Shown: positions 35,397-44,829 of the stretch, one piece after another
How the letters are laid out: every line of letters begins with the position of its first letter
How positions within the stretch are numbered: the first letter of the stretch is position 1
Translations under genes and position numbers: made by a program
Assembly (NCBI GenBank): GCA_017445425.1
Contig: JAFSUF010000001.1
Location: 1 to 60,581, forward strand
Source: Bacteroidales bacterium
GTDB taxonomy: Bacteria; Bacteroidota; Bacteroidia; Bacteroidales; UBA932
Length of the DNA stretch: 60,581 bases
Reading direction: 5' to 3'
Notes under the pieces: model-generated
What the model was told of the DNA's origin: nothing
The model's input: the letters and a program-made list of their open reading frames with translations, nothing else
The model's database searches: none

Positions 35397-37016
35397 TTAA
35401 TTAACGTAAGGGTTCTGGTCCTTGGGCTCGATATAGGGGTTAAGGTCTATCTCGGTCTGGGGTATGAGATATATGCTCTCGATATAGTCAGAAGGGAAAG
35501 CCTGATATTCGGCATAGCGCGACAGCACATCTGAGTGGTTAGAAGCCTGGCCGTTGATTATCCAGGATCTGGTCCAGGATTGGCCAAGGCGGTGAATGTC
35601 GTAGATACGACCCGCCTCTCCCCACAGCTCTATGCGGCGCTGCAGGATTATCTCGTCCATAAGTGTCTCAGGCTCGTCGCAACTTGACGGGCGCAGCTGG
35701 TTGGAGTCAGAAACCAGGGCCAGCCTGTCGGCATAATGGGGGTCGCGCTCACTGCCCAGGGCAGAGATCGCCGTCCGTGCCTCCTGATAGCTGCCCTTGT
35801 GGCAGAGGGCCTCGGCTTTTATGAGGCAGGCCTCTTCCATACGCATAAAGATGTAATCCCCTGCGAGGCTGTTCTGGTTCTTCCACTGGAACTTGTGCTG
35901 GTTGTAATTGATGTTTGCGCCATAGCCCCAGGCGGAGGCGGGGATACCGATATCGCCATTCCACCACCCTTTGCGGATGTCGCTGTCCGGGATGTGCGAG
36001 TAGAGCCAGTTGCTGATGCATTTGGGACTCTCGGCGGCATAGTAGACATCGGTGCAGGCGTCCATAATGGAGAAGAATGTGCCATAAACCCTTGATTGGG
36101 ACGATATTATCTCCATCCCCCAGAGGACGTCGCCGCTGGCGGTATCGTTGAAGGGAGTGGAGCCGGTGGTCCATCCGTCGGAAGAATAGGTCCCCTTCAC
36201 AACGGTGGCTTCACTCTGTGAGAGGATATGGCAGCCGGGCTTTGACATTGCGATGTCGGCAGCCTCTATGGCCGTGTCCCAGTCGTTTATCACCAGTGCG
36301 ACGCGGCCCCTGAGCAGGTTTACGGCATATTTGTCAAGATGCGAAATGTGATCCTGGCCCAGTCCGGAGGCCTCCAGATGGAGTAGCGATTGTTCCAGGT
36401 CGCTCACGATAAGGTCATACACCTGCTGCACGGTTCCGCGCCTCTTGGGCTCACTGCCAGAGGCTGTCGCCTTGGTGTATACAGGCACACCGGGGCTCTC
36501 CTGATGGCCCATATAAGTCTGCTGGTAAGACTGTATCAGCATAAAGTAACAGAAGGCACGGATGGCGTAGGCCTGGCCCATTATGCAGTCGCGCCGGGCG
36601 GGGTCGCCGCTTGCACTCTCTCCAGCGGCAATTATCGCGTTGGCGTTGTTGATGAGTTCATAGAAATATGCCCAGACAAAATAGCAGCGCTGGATTTTGC
36701 TTGCATAGCGCTCGCGCACTCCGTAGGTATAGTCGTTCCAGAACCAGCCGGGTCCTTTTGCCGTCTGTACGATATCTTCTCCCATAAGGTCGGCGGCAAG
36801 GAATACCGCCATATTGCCAAATGTCTGGTGGGTGTTGGCTGTAAGATAATCTATGCGGTTGTACATAGATGCATATATGCCGTCGAGCGCCACCTGCATT
36901 CCGTCCGTTGTCTCAAGCATGCTGAGCGAAGAATCGGTGGTGGGCTCGGTGTCCATCATTTTGGAGCAGGAGACCATAAGCATGAGCGCTGTGGCAATAA
37001 GTATAATCTTCTTCAT
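35397..37016 (-). CDS. SusD/RagB-family lipoprotein
   Basis: The 539-residue protein has a lipobox (LMVSC, Cys17). The helical SusD fold is shown by GQAYAIRAFCYFMLIQSYQQTY (about 150-171), GRVALVINDWDTAIEAADIAM, FMRMEEACLIKAEALCHKGSYQEA and EIILQRRIELWGEAGRIYDIHRLGQ near 455-480. It should act as the surface lid of the SusC transporter encoded just upstream (12 bases). Sequence similarity to the SusD at 1630-3402 is only at family level, so this is a separate system rather than a recent duplicate. Confidence 0.94.
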   Translation of the reverse strand: MKKIILIATALMLMVSCSKMMDTEPTTDSSLSMLETTDGMQVALDGIYASMYNRIDYLTANTHQTFGNMAVFLAADLMGEDIVQTAKGPGWFWNDYTYGVRERYASKIQRCYFVWAYFYELINNANAIIAAGESASGDPARRDCIMGQAYAIRAFCYFMLIQSYQQTYMGHQESPGVPVYTKATASGSEPKRRGTVQQVYDLIVSDLEQSLLHLEASGLGQDHISHLDKYAVNLLRGRVALVINDWDTAIEAADIAMSKPGCHILSQSEATVVKGTYSSDGWTTGSTPFNDTASGDVLWGMEIISSQSRVYGTFFSIMDACTDVYYAAESPKCISNWLYSHIPDSDIRKGWWNGDIGIPASAWGYGANINYNQHKFQWKNQNSLAGDYIFMRMEEACLIKAEALCHKGSYQEARTAISALGSERDPHYADRLALVSDSNQLRPSSCDEPETLMDEIILQRRIELWGEAGRIYDIHRLGQSWTRSWIINGQASNHSDVLSRYAEYQAFPSDYIESIYLIPQTEIDLNPYIEPKDQNPYVN

Positions 37017-37028
37017 ATTCGTCTCTCC

Positions 37029-40000
37029 TTATAAGCTTATGTCAACTCCTAATGTTATGCTTCGCACGGGTACGTAAGAGAATCCGGTGGAGCCGGTGAA
37101 ACTCTGCTGGGGGTTCATGCCGTCCAGGTGGGTAAAGGTCCACATATTGTCCAGCGAGATATAGGCCTTGGTGCGGTTCAGAACGGAATTTTTCAAGACA
37201 GAGGCAAAATCGTAGCCAAGGGTAATTTTCTTGATTGAGAGGTACGATGCGTCTACAAGAAAACGGTCGTTTGTGGCTGTGACAAGGGTGGTGGTTACTT
37301 TGGGTACGTCGCTTATGTCGCCCGGCTGCTTCCAACTGCGCAGGACGTTGCGGTGATATACCTGCCCCACGAAGGAGGGCTCCATCATTGTCTGATATAC
37401 AGAATCATAAATCTTGCCGCCCAGGGAATACCCTATCAGCATGTCAAAAGAGAACCCTTTCCACTTGAGTACGGTGGAGAAGGAACCGTAAACGTCGGGG
37501 ATGCGGCTCCCGAGGATATATTTGCAGTTGGCGGCAATCTGCTGGTCAGAGGTGATATATTCGCTGCCGGGGACCATCTCTCCGGCGGAATCCTTCTCGT
37601 ATGCCCAGTAGAGCTGGTTGCCCGTAAGAGGGTCGACACCGGCGCTGCGGGACATATAGAAAGAGTTGATGGGATAACCTTTCTTGTTGATGTAACTGCC
37701 GCTCACTATGGGTTCATCTCCAGTGGTGAGAACCAGTATCTTGTTGTTCAGGGTAGAGGCGATGATACCTACGTTCCATACGAGGTCGTTACGGTGGATT
37801 ATGTCCCAGCCGAGGGTCAGGTCGATGCCCCGGTTAACCATGCTCCCGACGTTGGCATAATAACCCTGGATGCCCTGCGAAGGGGCCTTGGGGTAGAGCA
37901 GGAGCAGGTCGGTGGTCTTGCGGTTGAAGAGCTCAATTGTTCCGGTGAGATATTTCAGGGCGGTGAACTCTATGCCGACATTCATGTTGCCGTTTTTCTC
38001 CCAGCTTATGTCAGGATTCTCAAGAGAAGAAATCATCGCTCCGGAGAGGCTGGAATTGGCATAGTTCATATTATAGAGGCCCTGCCAGGCGTAGTAGGTG
38101 CCGATGTTGTCGTTGCCCTGCACTCCGTAGCTTGCCTTCAGCGTGAGGTTGTCTATCCAGCTGATATCTCTCATAAACTCCTCCCTGGAGATGCGCCAGC
38201 TTGCGCCCAGGCTCCAGAATGCGCCCCAGCGGTGGCTCTTTTCAAAACGGGACGAACCGTCAAGACGGAAACTTGCAGAGAGATAATACCTGTCGTCAAG
38301 GTCGTAATTCAGGCGGCTCAGCCAGGAGTCGATGTAATACTCCTCGGAGGTACTGAAGGCCTGCGAGATAGTGGACCCCATGCCGAGTTCGTCATAGCCG
38401 CTAAACGGGAATCCGGTGCGTTCTCCGTTGAGGTAATATATTTTAAGTCCGTAGAACTCGTGCCCGGCCATGGCGTCGATATGGTGTTTGTCCCATTTAT
38501 GGTCCCAGGAAAGCAGCTGGTTCCATGTATAGCTGTTGGTGCGCTGGTATTCTTTATTCAAACGTCCCATGCCCTCGGCGTTGCCGTTGTAAGGGTTGTA
38601 GTTGGTCGTCTGGTTTTCGTGCCTGTTGTCCAGGCCGAGGTTTGTGGTCAGTGTAAAATCACCCCAGCAAGCCTTCAGGAACCCTCTGCCGCTGAAGTTG
38701 TCGCTGTATGAGTAGTAATTATCGTCGTACAGGGTGGCAACGCTGTTGCGGTTGTTCTGGGCTCCGGCTGGCCGCGAATCGCCATAGTCGAATATCTTGT
38801 TGCCAGAGGCATCGACAACAGGATTTCCCGATGCATCAAGCTTGTATACCGGGTAGATGGGGGCCATTAGCTGGGCTGAGTACCAGACATTTGTGCCGGT
38901 AGATGCGCTGCTACCCAGAAAATGGGTGTTGGTGTGAGAATAACTCATATTGAGCCCGGCGGTGAGCCAGTTGCATATATCGCTCTCAAGATTGAGACGG
39001 CCGTTGTATCGCTTAAAGTCGGTAGTCTTTAGCAGGCCGTCCTCGCTGAGGTAGCCGATCGAGGCGAGATACCGGAAAGAGGAGGTCTTGCCGGAAAATG
39101 ATACCTGATACTCCTGGCGCATGGGGGAGGGGGCGGTCACGCTTGACATCCAGTCCTCGTCATATTTAAGGGTGGCGCCGGGAACGACCTTGCCTTCAGA
39201 TGTGAACAACTCTTCTGCCGGAAGGTCGTAGGGATTGTAGATGGCGTTGGTGCCGAGTATTTCTGAGGCCAGCCTGGAAGGGGTCCTTGTAGCGGCCTCC
39301 TGCGGCAGATAGCCCTCCGTATAGGCCAGGTCGTTGTATATTGCATTGTACATCAACTCCATGTACTGCTGTGCGTCCACGGTGTTGTATTTTGGTATGG
39401 CCCTGGACATTACGCTCAGCTTGGTGCTGAAATCAACACGTACCTTTTCCTGGGCTTTGGCGCTCTTGGTTGTGACCATGACCACGCCGTTGGCGCCGCG
39501 GGCACCGTAGAGTGCGCCTGCAGAAGCGTCCTTGAGGAGAGTTAGCGATTCTATGTCAGATGGGCTGATAGAGTTCAGGTCGCCGTCAAACGGCATCCCG
39601 TCCACAACTATCAGGGGAGAACTTGATGCGTTGATGGAGCCGTATCCCCTGATCATTATACCTGCGCCGCTCCCGGGCTGCCCCGAGCCTGAGGTGGACA
39701 TTACACCGGCGACCTTGCCGTCGATAGATTTTGTGACCTGGGTTACGGGCCGTTCCGACATATCGTCGGCAGAAACCACCTCGGCGCTACCTGTGAAAGA
39801 TGACTTGCGGCTGGTGCCGTAGGCCACCACAAAGGCCTCCTCCAGCATCTCCTCGTCTATCTGCATCACAATGTCGAGCCGGCTTTCGCTGCCAACAGTA
39901 ACGCGGCTGGTCTTGAGTCCGATGAAACTTACCTCAAGAATATCTCCTTCAGAAGCCTTGAGGGAGTAGAATCCGTCAGAATCGGTAATGGAATAAGCGC

Positions 40001-40142
40001 CGCTGCTGGTGTTTACCACACCGGCACCGGCTACACTTTCTCCCATATTATCAGACACCCGGCCCTGGATGTTGTTTTGAGCCAAGGCCGGGATGGTCTG
40101 AATAATCAAGAATAATATTAGTAGTTGTAGTCTTTTACGCAT
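37029..40142 (-). CDS. SusC/RagA-family TonB-dependent transporter
   Basis: The 1037-residue outer-membrane protein has a signal peptide (about 1-21, ALA-QN), a carboxypeptidase-regulatory-like domain (about 24-98), the linker EEAFVVAYGTSRKSSF, a plug with IRGYGSINASSSPLIVVDGMP and LLKDASAGALYGARGANGV (about 165-225), and a C-terminal beta-barrel. Its start overlaps the stop of the FISUMP lipoprotein gene upstream by 25 bases, which suggests translational coupling. The imported ligand is unknown: there is no enzyme in the operon to hint at it. Confidence 0.95.
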   Translation of the reverse strand: MRKRLQLLILFLIIQTIPALAQNNIQGRVSDNMGESVAGAGVVNTSSGAYSITDSDGFYSLKASEGDILEVSFIGLKTSRVTVGSESRLDIVMQIDEEMLEEAFVVAYGTSRKSSFTGSAEVVSADDMSERPVTQVTKSIDGKVAGVMSTSGSGQPGSGAGIMIRGYGSINASSSPLIVVDGMPFDGDLNSISPSDIESLTLLKDASAGALYGARGANGVVMVTTKSAKAQEKVRVDFSTKLSVMSRAIPKYNTVDAQQYMELMYNAIYNDLAYTEGYLPQEAATRTPSRLASEILGTNAIYNPYDLPAEELFTSEGKVVPGATLKYDEDWMSSVTAPSPMRQEYQVSFSGKTSSFRYLASIGYLSEDGLLKTTDFKRYNGRLNLESDICNWLTAGLNMSYSHTNTHFLGSSASTGTNVWYSAQLMAPIYPVYKLDASGNPVVDASGNKIFDYGDSRPAGAQNNRNSVATLYDDNYYSYSDNFSGRGFLKACWGDFTLTTNLGLDNRHENQTTNYNPYNGNAEGMGRLNKEYQRTNSYTWNQLLSWDHKWDKHHIDAMAGHEFYGLKIYYLNGERTGFPFSGYDELGMGSTISQAFSTSEEYYIDSWLSRLNYDLDDRYYLSASFRLDGSSRFEKSHRWGAFWSLGASWRISREEFMRDISWIDNLTLKASYGVQGNDNIGTYYAWQGLYNMNYANSSLSGAMISSLENPDISWEKNGNMNVGIEFTALKYLTGTIELFNRKTTDLLLLYPKAPSQGIQGYYANVGSMVNRGIDLTLGWDIIHRNDLVWNVGIIASTLNNKILVLTTGDEPIVSGSYINKKGYPINSFYMSRSAGVDPLTGNQLYWAYEKDSAGEMVPGSEYITSDQQIAANCKYILGSRIPDVYGSFSTVLKWKGFSFDMLIGYSLGGKIYDSVYQTMMEPSFVGQVYHRNVLRSWKQPGDISDVPKVTTTLVTATNDRFLVDASYLSIKKITLGYDFASVLKNSVLNRTKAYISLDNMWTFTHLDGMNPQQSFTGSTGFSYVPVRSITLGVDISL

Positions 40143-41908
40143 CTTATACTATATCCGTAATCTCTTCTCAAACCTGTCTCACTTGCGGGATTGCCGTATG
40201 CGAACAACTCTACCATAGCATATTTGCTCTGCGGTTCCGGAGTCCAGTAGTCGCATCCGCCGCCTGTGCCGCTCTGGCTGCCGCTCGCATTGTCCCTTCT
40301 TCCGGAGAGCGGGAAGAAATACTTGATCCCCTTCTCAGAATCGTTGTAATAGAAGCCGGCATCGGTACCACCGTCCTTTTTGTCGTCCCAATACCAGGGG
40401 TAAGTGTTGTCGTATGGGGTTGCATCCTGCAAGCTGCCGCCTTTCTTATAGAGTTTGCGGAAAGTCCACGCTGCTGTAGGGGATACCCGCCAGCCTTCCG
40501 GACAGGGATCGTATTTGGTCTTGTACTTGGAGACGTAGCCCCACAAATCGTTGTCCTGATCTGCTGCGACGGTGGTCAGCCAGTCGGTGAACTGCGAACT
40601 TGAAGAAGAACCGGATTTGGGAATGATGAACGCATCGGGGTTCTGAATGGCAAGATCGATATTCTGGTCGCCGCTTTTCATTGCAGACCAGTCGTATGCG
40701 AGTACCCTGTCGGCAATAATATTGTTGTCGATGTCGTATTTGCTTATCAGGACATCCTCTTCAATGCCCCTTGCGCCCACGAAGGGATCCTTGCGGCCCC
40801 ACTGGTAGAGCAGGCCAAAGCAGTCGTTGCTGCCGGCCTTCTCGCTCCGTGCGCCAAGGTTGCGGTCCATCATCGTGTAGGTGACGCCTGTGGTCTGGTT
40901 GGTGAATACCAGCGGCGCGGCCTCGGGGTCATAATCGGTAACCCAAAGGTGCCAGCTCCAGACAATCTTGGTCCCCTGGACTGCGGCAACTACGGCATTG
41001 CCAGAAGCATTGTTGGTCTGGACCACAATTACGCCGTCTTCTCCGCTGCCCGCTACAGATTTAACCAGGCTGCGGGTATCCTGCCACAGCAGCACCGCAT
41101 AATCGAACTCCAGAGGCTCGGAAGAGCCACCCTTGACACTGGCATTGATGGCCTGGGTCTCTCCGGGAGCAACTATATAGCAGTTGGATGCACCAGAAGT
41201 CTCCTGAACACTTACGACCTCGAGTGTCTTGGATATCTGGCTCGAGCGGGAGAAGTTGTCTTCTACTTTGAGCGAAATATTTACTGATGAACTCAGCGAA
41301 GATGCCGTTACAGTTACGTAACCTTCGTTTTTGCTGGTCATAGTAACAGTTGCGGAGTAGCCAGATGATACTGTTGCTACCGGCGCAGAAAGCACCACTG
41401 CATCGGGTTCAATTCCGGTGATGGTGAAGAACACTTTGAACGACCCGCCGTCTTTCAAAGCCACCGACTTCATGTCGCTGAGCCAGATTGCTTCAAACGG
41501 TTCAGAAGCAGATACTTTTACAGGTACGCTACTCTCTGCATTGCGGGAGTTGGCCTTGTCCTCTGCAGAAAGGGTTACTTTTATGCTCCCGGCCTGCGTC
41601 ATTACGTACGGTGCCGTGAACTTGATGTTGCCCGCATAGCTGGCGTCGTTGCTGACCTTGAGCTCGGCAAGTTCATTGTCGGCCTTTGCGGTCAGCGTAA
41701 GGCTTTTGCCTTCTACTCCAGCTATAGAGAACGGGATGGAAATGGTCTCCCCGGCCTCTGCAACAAATTCGTCAGAGCCAAAGTAAATCTGGAGGTCACT
41801 CAACTTGGGGGTGTCGGGATTATCCGGCTCCTTGGGGTCATCTTGGCCACATCCCGTGGCTATGAGCGCAACTGCAGTGAGTGAAAATATTATTGATTTG
41901 AAAGTCAT
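40118..41908 (-). CDS. FISUMP-domain lipoprotein (larger of a tandem pair)
   Basis: The 596-residue lipoprotein has a lipobox (IATGC, Cys20) followed by a Pro/Asp spacer. Residues about 35-235 form two or more Ig-like beta-sandwich repeats. The C-terminal half has NCYIVAPGETQAI, WSWHLWVTDYDP, MMDRNLGA, LYQWGRKDPFVGA and YDPCPEGWRVS, then SGRRD and YSIRCVKD: the pattern of the Fibrobacter-succinogenes major paralogous (FISUMP) domain. Such proteins are surface-exposed in Bacteroidota and probably adhesive or ligand-binding; no enzyme motif is seen. It lies 6 bases behind a smaller relative and overlaps susC. Confidence 0.8.
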   Translation of the reverse strand: MTFKSIIFSLTAVALIATGCGQDDPKEPDNPDTPKLSDLQIYFGSDEFVAEAGETISIPFSIAGVEGKSLTLTAKADNELAELKVSNDASYAGNIKFTAPYVMTQAGSIKVTLSAEDKANSRNAESSVPVKVSASEPFEAIWLSDMKSVALKDGGSFKVFFTITGIEPDAVVLSAPVATVSSGYSATVTMTSKNEGYVTVTASSLSSSVNISLKVEDNFSRSSQISKTLEVVSVQETSGASNCYIVAPGETQAINASVKGGSSEPLEFDYAVLLWQDTRSLVKSVAGSGEDGVIVVQTNNASGNAVVAAVQGTKIVWSWHLWVTDYDPEAAPLVFTNQTTGVTYTMMDRNLGARSEKAGSNDCFGLLYQWGRKDPFVGARGIEEDVLISKYDIDNNIIADRVLAYDWSAMKSGDQNIDLAIQNPDAFIIPKSGSSSSSQFTDWLTTVAADQDNDLWGYVSKYKTKYDPCPEGWRVSPTAAWTFRKLYKKGGSLQDATPYDNTYPWYWDDKKDGGTDAGFYYNDSEKGIKYFFPLSGRRDNASGSQSGTGGGCDYWTPEPQSKYAMVELFAYGNPASETGLRRDYGYSIRCVKDYNY

Positions 41909-41914
41909 CTCTTA

Positions 41915-43336
41915 TTACTCTTTCACACAACGGATATTTAATGCATAGCCCATAGGCTGGCCTGCGGGAGCAGCACTGCCCGGGGTGCCCTTGAAGCATG
42001 TTGCGCGGAAGTTTGCAACCTGCATGTCTGCTGCCCAGAGATATGCTGTAGGGAAGGTGTTCTCACCGTTGTAGAATGCCTCATATTTTGCGGAGTTGTT
42101 GAAGTCACCTGCAGCGGGGAGGAAGGTGCTGCCGCTCTCGTTGGTGAAGCCCCAGCCGAAGAAGTTCTTGTTTGCAGCCTCGCCGTTGTATTGCTTTTCC
42201 TGTGTGGTATTAGCAGCCTTGAATGCATCCATAGCTGCAAACGAAGGTACCTTGTAACCTTCCGGGCAGGGGTCATAAACGCTCTTGCTGCCGCTTACGC
42301 CGCCCCAGAGGTCAGCTTTCTCTTCCCACTTGGCTGAGTCCTTGTGGATGAAAAGCCACTCGTAGTTACCGGTTTTGTTGGTGTTGCTTGCAAAGTATGT
42401 CATAGGACGGGTGAGAGAGTACTCGAATATGTCGTCAAGGCTGTTCTCACTGCATATTACAGCTGTCTCCTCTGTAGTGTATTCAAGAGCGTTGCCCTCA
42501 ATGTCATAAACTGTGGATGCGCCACCTGCATAGGGATGCTTGTTGCCCCAGTAGTAATACAGGCAGGATGCAGAGCCTTCTGAATTTGCAGCAGTTGCAC
42601 CCAGGTTGCGGTCAATGAAAGAGAATTTGACACCGTCGCCGTTGGTGTATTCATAGAGAGTTGCGGCGGGGTTGTCGTTTATTACCCAGAGGTGGTAGGT
42701 CCAAGCCAGGGCGCCGTCTTTATAAGCACCTACAAGGGCGTTGCCACATACACCGTCTGCAAGCCATACTGCTATCTCATCGTCGCTCTTAATCACTTTG
42801 CTTACAAGGTTCTGCTGGTCTTGCCAGATAAGATTTGCAGAGTCAAAATCTATGGAGTCGCCACTGTTGCCCTTGAAAGCCTTGAAGCAGACAATCTTGC
42901 CAGGTTCGCTGATAAGGCAGTTGGCCTTCTGTGCAACGCGGAAGAGATTGGCCTCCGGCTTTGCTGTAATGGTGATGGTGCGGGAAATCAAATCCCTTTC
43001 CGGATGAATAGCATCGGCAACTTCTATCAACAACGTAACTTCAGCCTGTTCTTTGATGAAGTCTGGTGCAGTAACACTCATCTTGAAAGAATTACCCTCT
43101 ATTTCAGGAAGTGTGAAATCGTAATCGGCATTATCCATCTCTGCAGAAACGGATATCTGACCATCCTGAAGATTATCAACTGACATGCTGATCTCCACTG
43201 TCTGGCCGGCTGATATCTCATAAGTGTCAACTGTAGTCTCCGGGAAAGAGATCTGTCCGATGTCTTTTTTACAAGATGAAAGCGAAAGACTTAAAAGCAG
43301 ACCTGCTGCTAAAAATCCAAATTGAAACTTTTTCAT
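41915..43336 (-). CDS. FISUMP-domain lipoprotein (first gene of the second SusCD operon)
   Basis: The 473-residue lipoprotein has a lipobox (SLSSC, Cys22). One Ig-like region (about 30-130) precedes the same C-terminal block as the next gene: NCLISEPGKIVCFKAFKG, LAWTYHLWVINDNP, SFIDRNLGATAANSEG, LYYYWGNKHPYAGG, YDPCPEGYKVP and LNIRCVKE. The order of motifs matches the 596-residue neighbour, so the two probably arose by duplication, with loss or gain of Ig-like repeats. It is the operon's first gene. I see only a weak -7-like box (TAAGTTTA, minus strand, 43380-43387) ahead of it. Confidence 0.8.
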   Translation of the reverse strand: MKKFQFGFLAAGLLLSLSLSSCKKDIGQISFPETTVDTYEISAGQTVEISMSVDNLQDGQISVSAEMDNADYDFTLPEIEGNSFKMSVTAPDFIKEQAEVTLLIEVADAIHPERDLISRTITITAKPEANLFRVAQKANCLISEPGKIVCFKAFKGNSGDSIDFDSANLIWQDQQNLVSKVIKSDDEIAVWLADGVCGNALVGAYKDGALAWTYHLWVINDNPAATLYEYTNGDGVKFSFIDRNLGATAANSEGSASCLYYYWGNKHPYAGGASTVYDIEGNALEYTTEETAVICSENSLDDIFEYSLTRPMTYFASNTNKTGNYEWLFIHKDSAKWEEKADLWGGVSGSKSVYDPCPEGYKVPSFAAMDAFKAANTTQEKQYNGEAANKNFFGWGFTNESGSTFLPAAGDFNNSAKYEAFYNGENTFPTAYLWAADMQVANFRATCFKGTPGSAAPAGQPMGYALNIRCVKE

Positions 43337-43488
43337 ATGCTTTTTGTTAAATAATTGGTTCCATCGACGGTAAAAAGTATAAACTTATTACCCTAAAAAA
43401 TAACTCTGGCGCTATTGTAGGGCCGATTTTGGGTGCAATGTTAGTGATAATTAGCCAAATTATTAACATTTGTTATTCTTTTTGTGCT

Positions 43489-43496
43489 TACATTTG
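43489..43496 (+). promoter_or_regulatory. Candidate -7 box for the M23 peptidase gene
   Basis: TACATTTG is a perfect TAnnTTTG match 21 bases upstream of ATG 43518. A TTTG lies 16 bases upstream (43469-43472), shorter than the usual 18-21. It sits in the 181-base divergent gap with the FISUMP operon. Confidence 0.45.
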
Positions 43497-43517
43497 GCTT
43501 GAGAAACCTGCATCACC

Positions 43518-44828
43518 ATGAACATAAGAGTAGCAATACTGGCCGTCGCCGCGGCGGTCACAATAGTTGCGGGATGTGCCCGCAGTAACACAGACAAGGC
43601 CGCTACACAGGCGCATAGGACTGTCCGCGAGGGCTCTGGCAATGGTGCTGCGCAAGAGGATGAACATATCTTCGAGCACGGGATTCCGGTGGATATGTAT
43701 TCTGTGGAAGATGGAGAAATAAAGGAGGGTGATTACTTCTCTGTAATCATGGAGTCTCTTGGAGTGCCGCAGAATACCGTGAACGAACTCATTGCTGCAG
43801 GACGTAAAGTGTTCGATGTGAAGAATATCCGTGTCGGCAACCGGTATCATGCCTATTTTGAGCCAGACACCACCGGAGACGACCGGCTGGCTTATCTGGT
43901 GTATGACCGCGACAAGCGCAGCGTGGTTGTGTTTTCGCTGCAGGATACCTTGCAAGTATATGTAGATGAGAAAGATATGACCACCACCCTCCATTACGAT
44001 GAGGTGACTATCAACAATTCCCTTTGGTACGACACTCAGAAGGAGGGGTGCACCCCGTTACTTGCCATAAAACTCTCCGATATCTTTGCGTGGACCATTG
44101 ACTTCTTTGCTTTGCAGAAAGGCGACAGTTTCAAAGCGGTGTATGAGACAGAAGAGTGCGAAGACCAGGTGACAGAGGTGGGTAAAGTTTATTACGCATC
44201 TTTCATACATGCAGGCAAGGAGTATCAGGCATACTATTTCGATGACGGCAAGGCGGGTGGCAACAAATATTGGAACGAGAAGGGAGAAGGGTCGCGCAAG
44301 GCCTTCCTCAAGGCGCCCCTGAAGTACTCCCGCATCAGTTCCGGTTTCTCCTATGCCCGCCGCCATCCCGTTACACGTCGCGTCCAGCCTCATACCGGTG
44401 TGGATTACGCCGCCCCAAAAGGGACCCCGGTGGTAAGCATCGGTGACGGAGTGGTGCAGTCGGCCAAGTATGAAGGGGCCGGTGGCAACACCGTCCGCAT
44501 CCAGCATAACAAAAACTACCGCACGGCATATCTGCATCTTTCTAAATTCGGCAAGGGTATCCGCCCCGGGGCCCGCGTGTCGCAGGGGCAGGTCATCGGC
44601 TACGTAGGTGCTACGGGACGCTGCACCGGCCCTCATCTCGATTTCCGCATCTGGGAGAACAACAAGCCCATCAATCCCCTTAAGATGGTTACGCCTCCGG
44701 CAGATCCCATCTCCAAAGAAAATATGCCTGCCTTTGAAAAGGCTAAGACCCGGGCCTTTGAAATGCGCGACAACCTGCAGGTAGTCAAGTACTACCGGCA
44801 GGCTGTCCTCGAAAAGCTGGGGGAATAG
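43518..44828 (+). CDS. M23-family (LytM) peptidoglycan endopeptidase lipoprotein
   Basis: The 436-residue protein has a lipobox-like start (TIVAGC, Cys20). Residues about 60-270 resemble the OapA/LysM-like and substrate-blocking region of MepM-type proteins (SVIMESLGVPQNTVNELI, FKAVYET, YYFDDG). The M23 domain (about 280-400) has zinc and catalytic residues HTGVD (His292, Asp296), the YLHLS His (His340) and PHLDF (His373, Asp375). The last motif is normally HLH; here Asp replaces the second His, a change I believe occurs in Bacteroidota members. It should cleave stem-peptide cross-links in the periplasm during wall growth. Its stop lies one base from the stop of convergent mutB. Confidence 0.9.
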   Translation: MNIRVAILAVAAAVTIVAGCARSNTDKAATQAHRTVREGSGNGAAQEDEHIFEHGIPVDMYSVEDGEIKEGDYFSVIMESLGVPQNTVNELIAAGRKVFDVKNIRVGNRYHAYFEPDTTGDDRLAYLVYDRDKRSVVVFSLQDTLQVYVDEKDMTTTLHYDEVTINNSLWYDTQKEGCTPLLAIKLSDIFAWTIDFFALQKGDSFKAVYETEECEDQVTEVGKVYYASFIHAGKEYQAYYFDDGKAGGNKYWNEKGEGSRKAFLKAPLKYSRISSGFSYARRHPVTRRVQPHTGVDYAAPKGTPVVSIGDGVVQSAKYEGAGGNTVRIQHNKNYRTAYLHLSKFGKGIRPGARVSQGQVIGYVGATGRCTGPHLDFRIWENNKPINPLKMVTPPADPISKENMPAFEKAKTRAFEMRDNLQVVKYYRQAVLEKLGE

Positions 44829-44829
44829 A

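Noticed and set aside
37353-38711. A 452-codon plus-strand frame opposite susC
   Set aside because: Antisense to the barrel part of an intact SusC; no signal peptide or motif.
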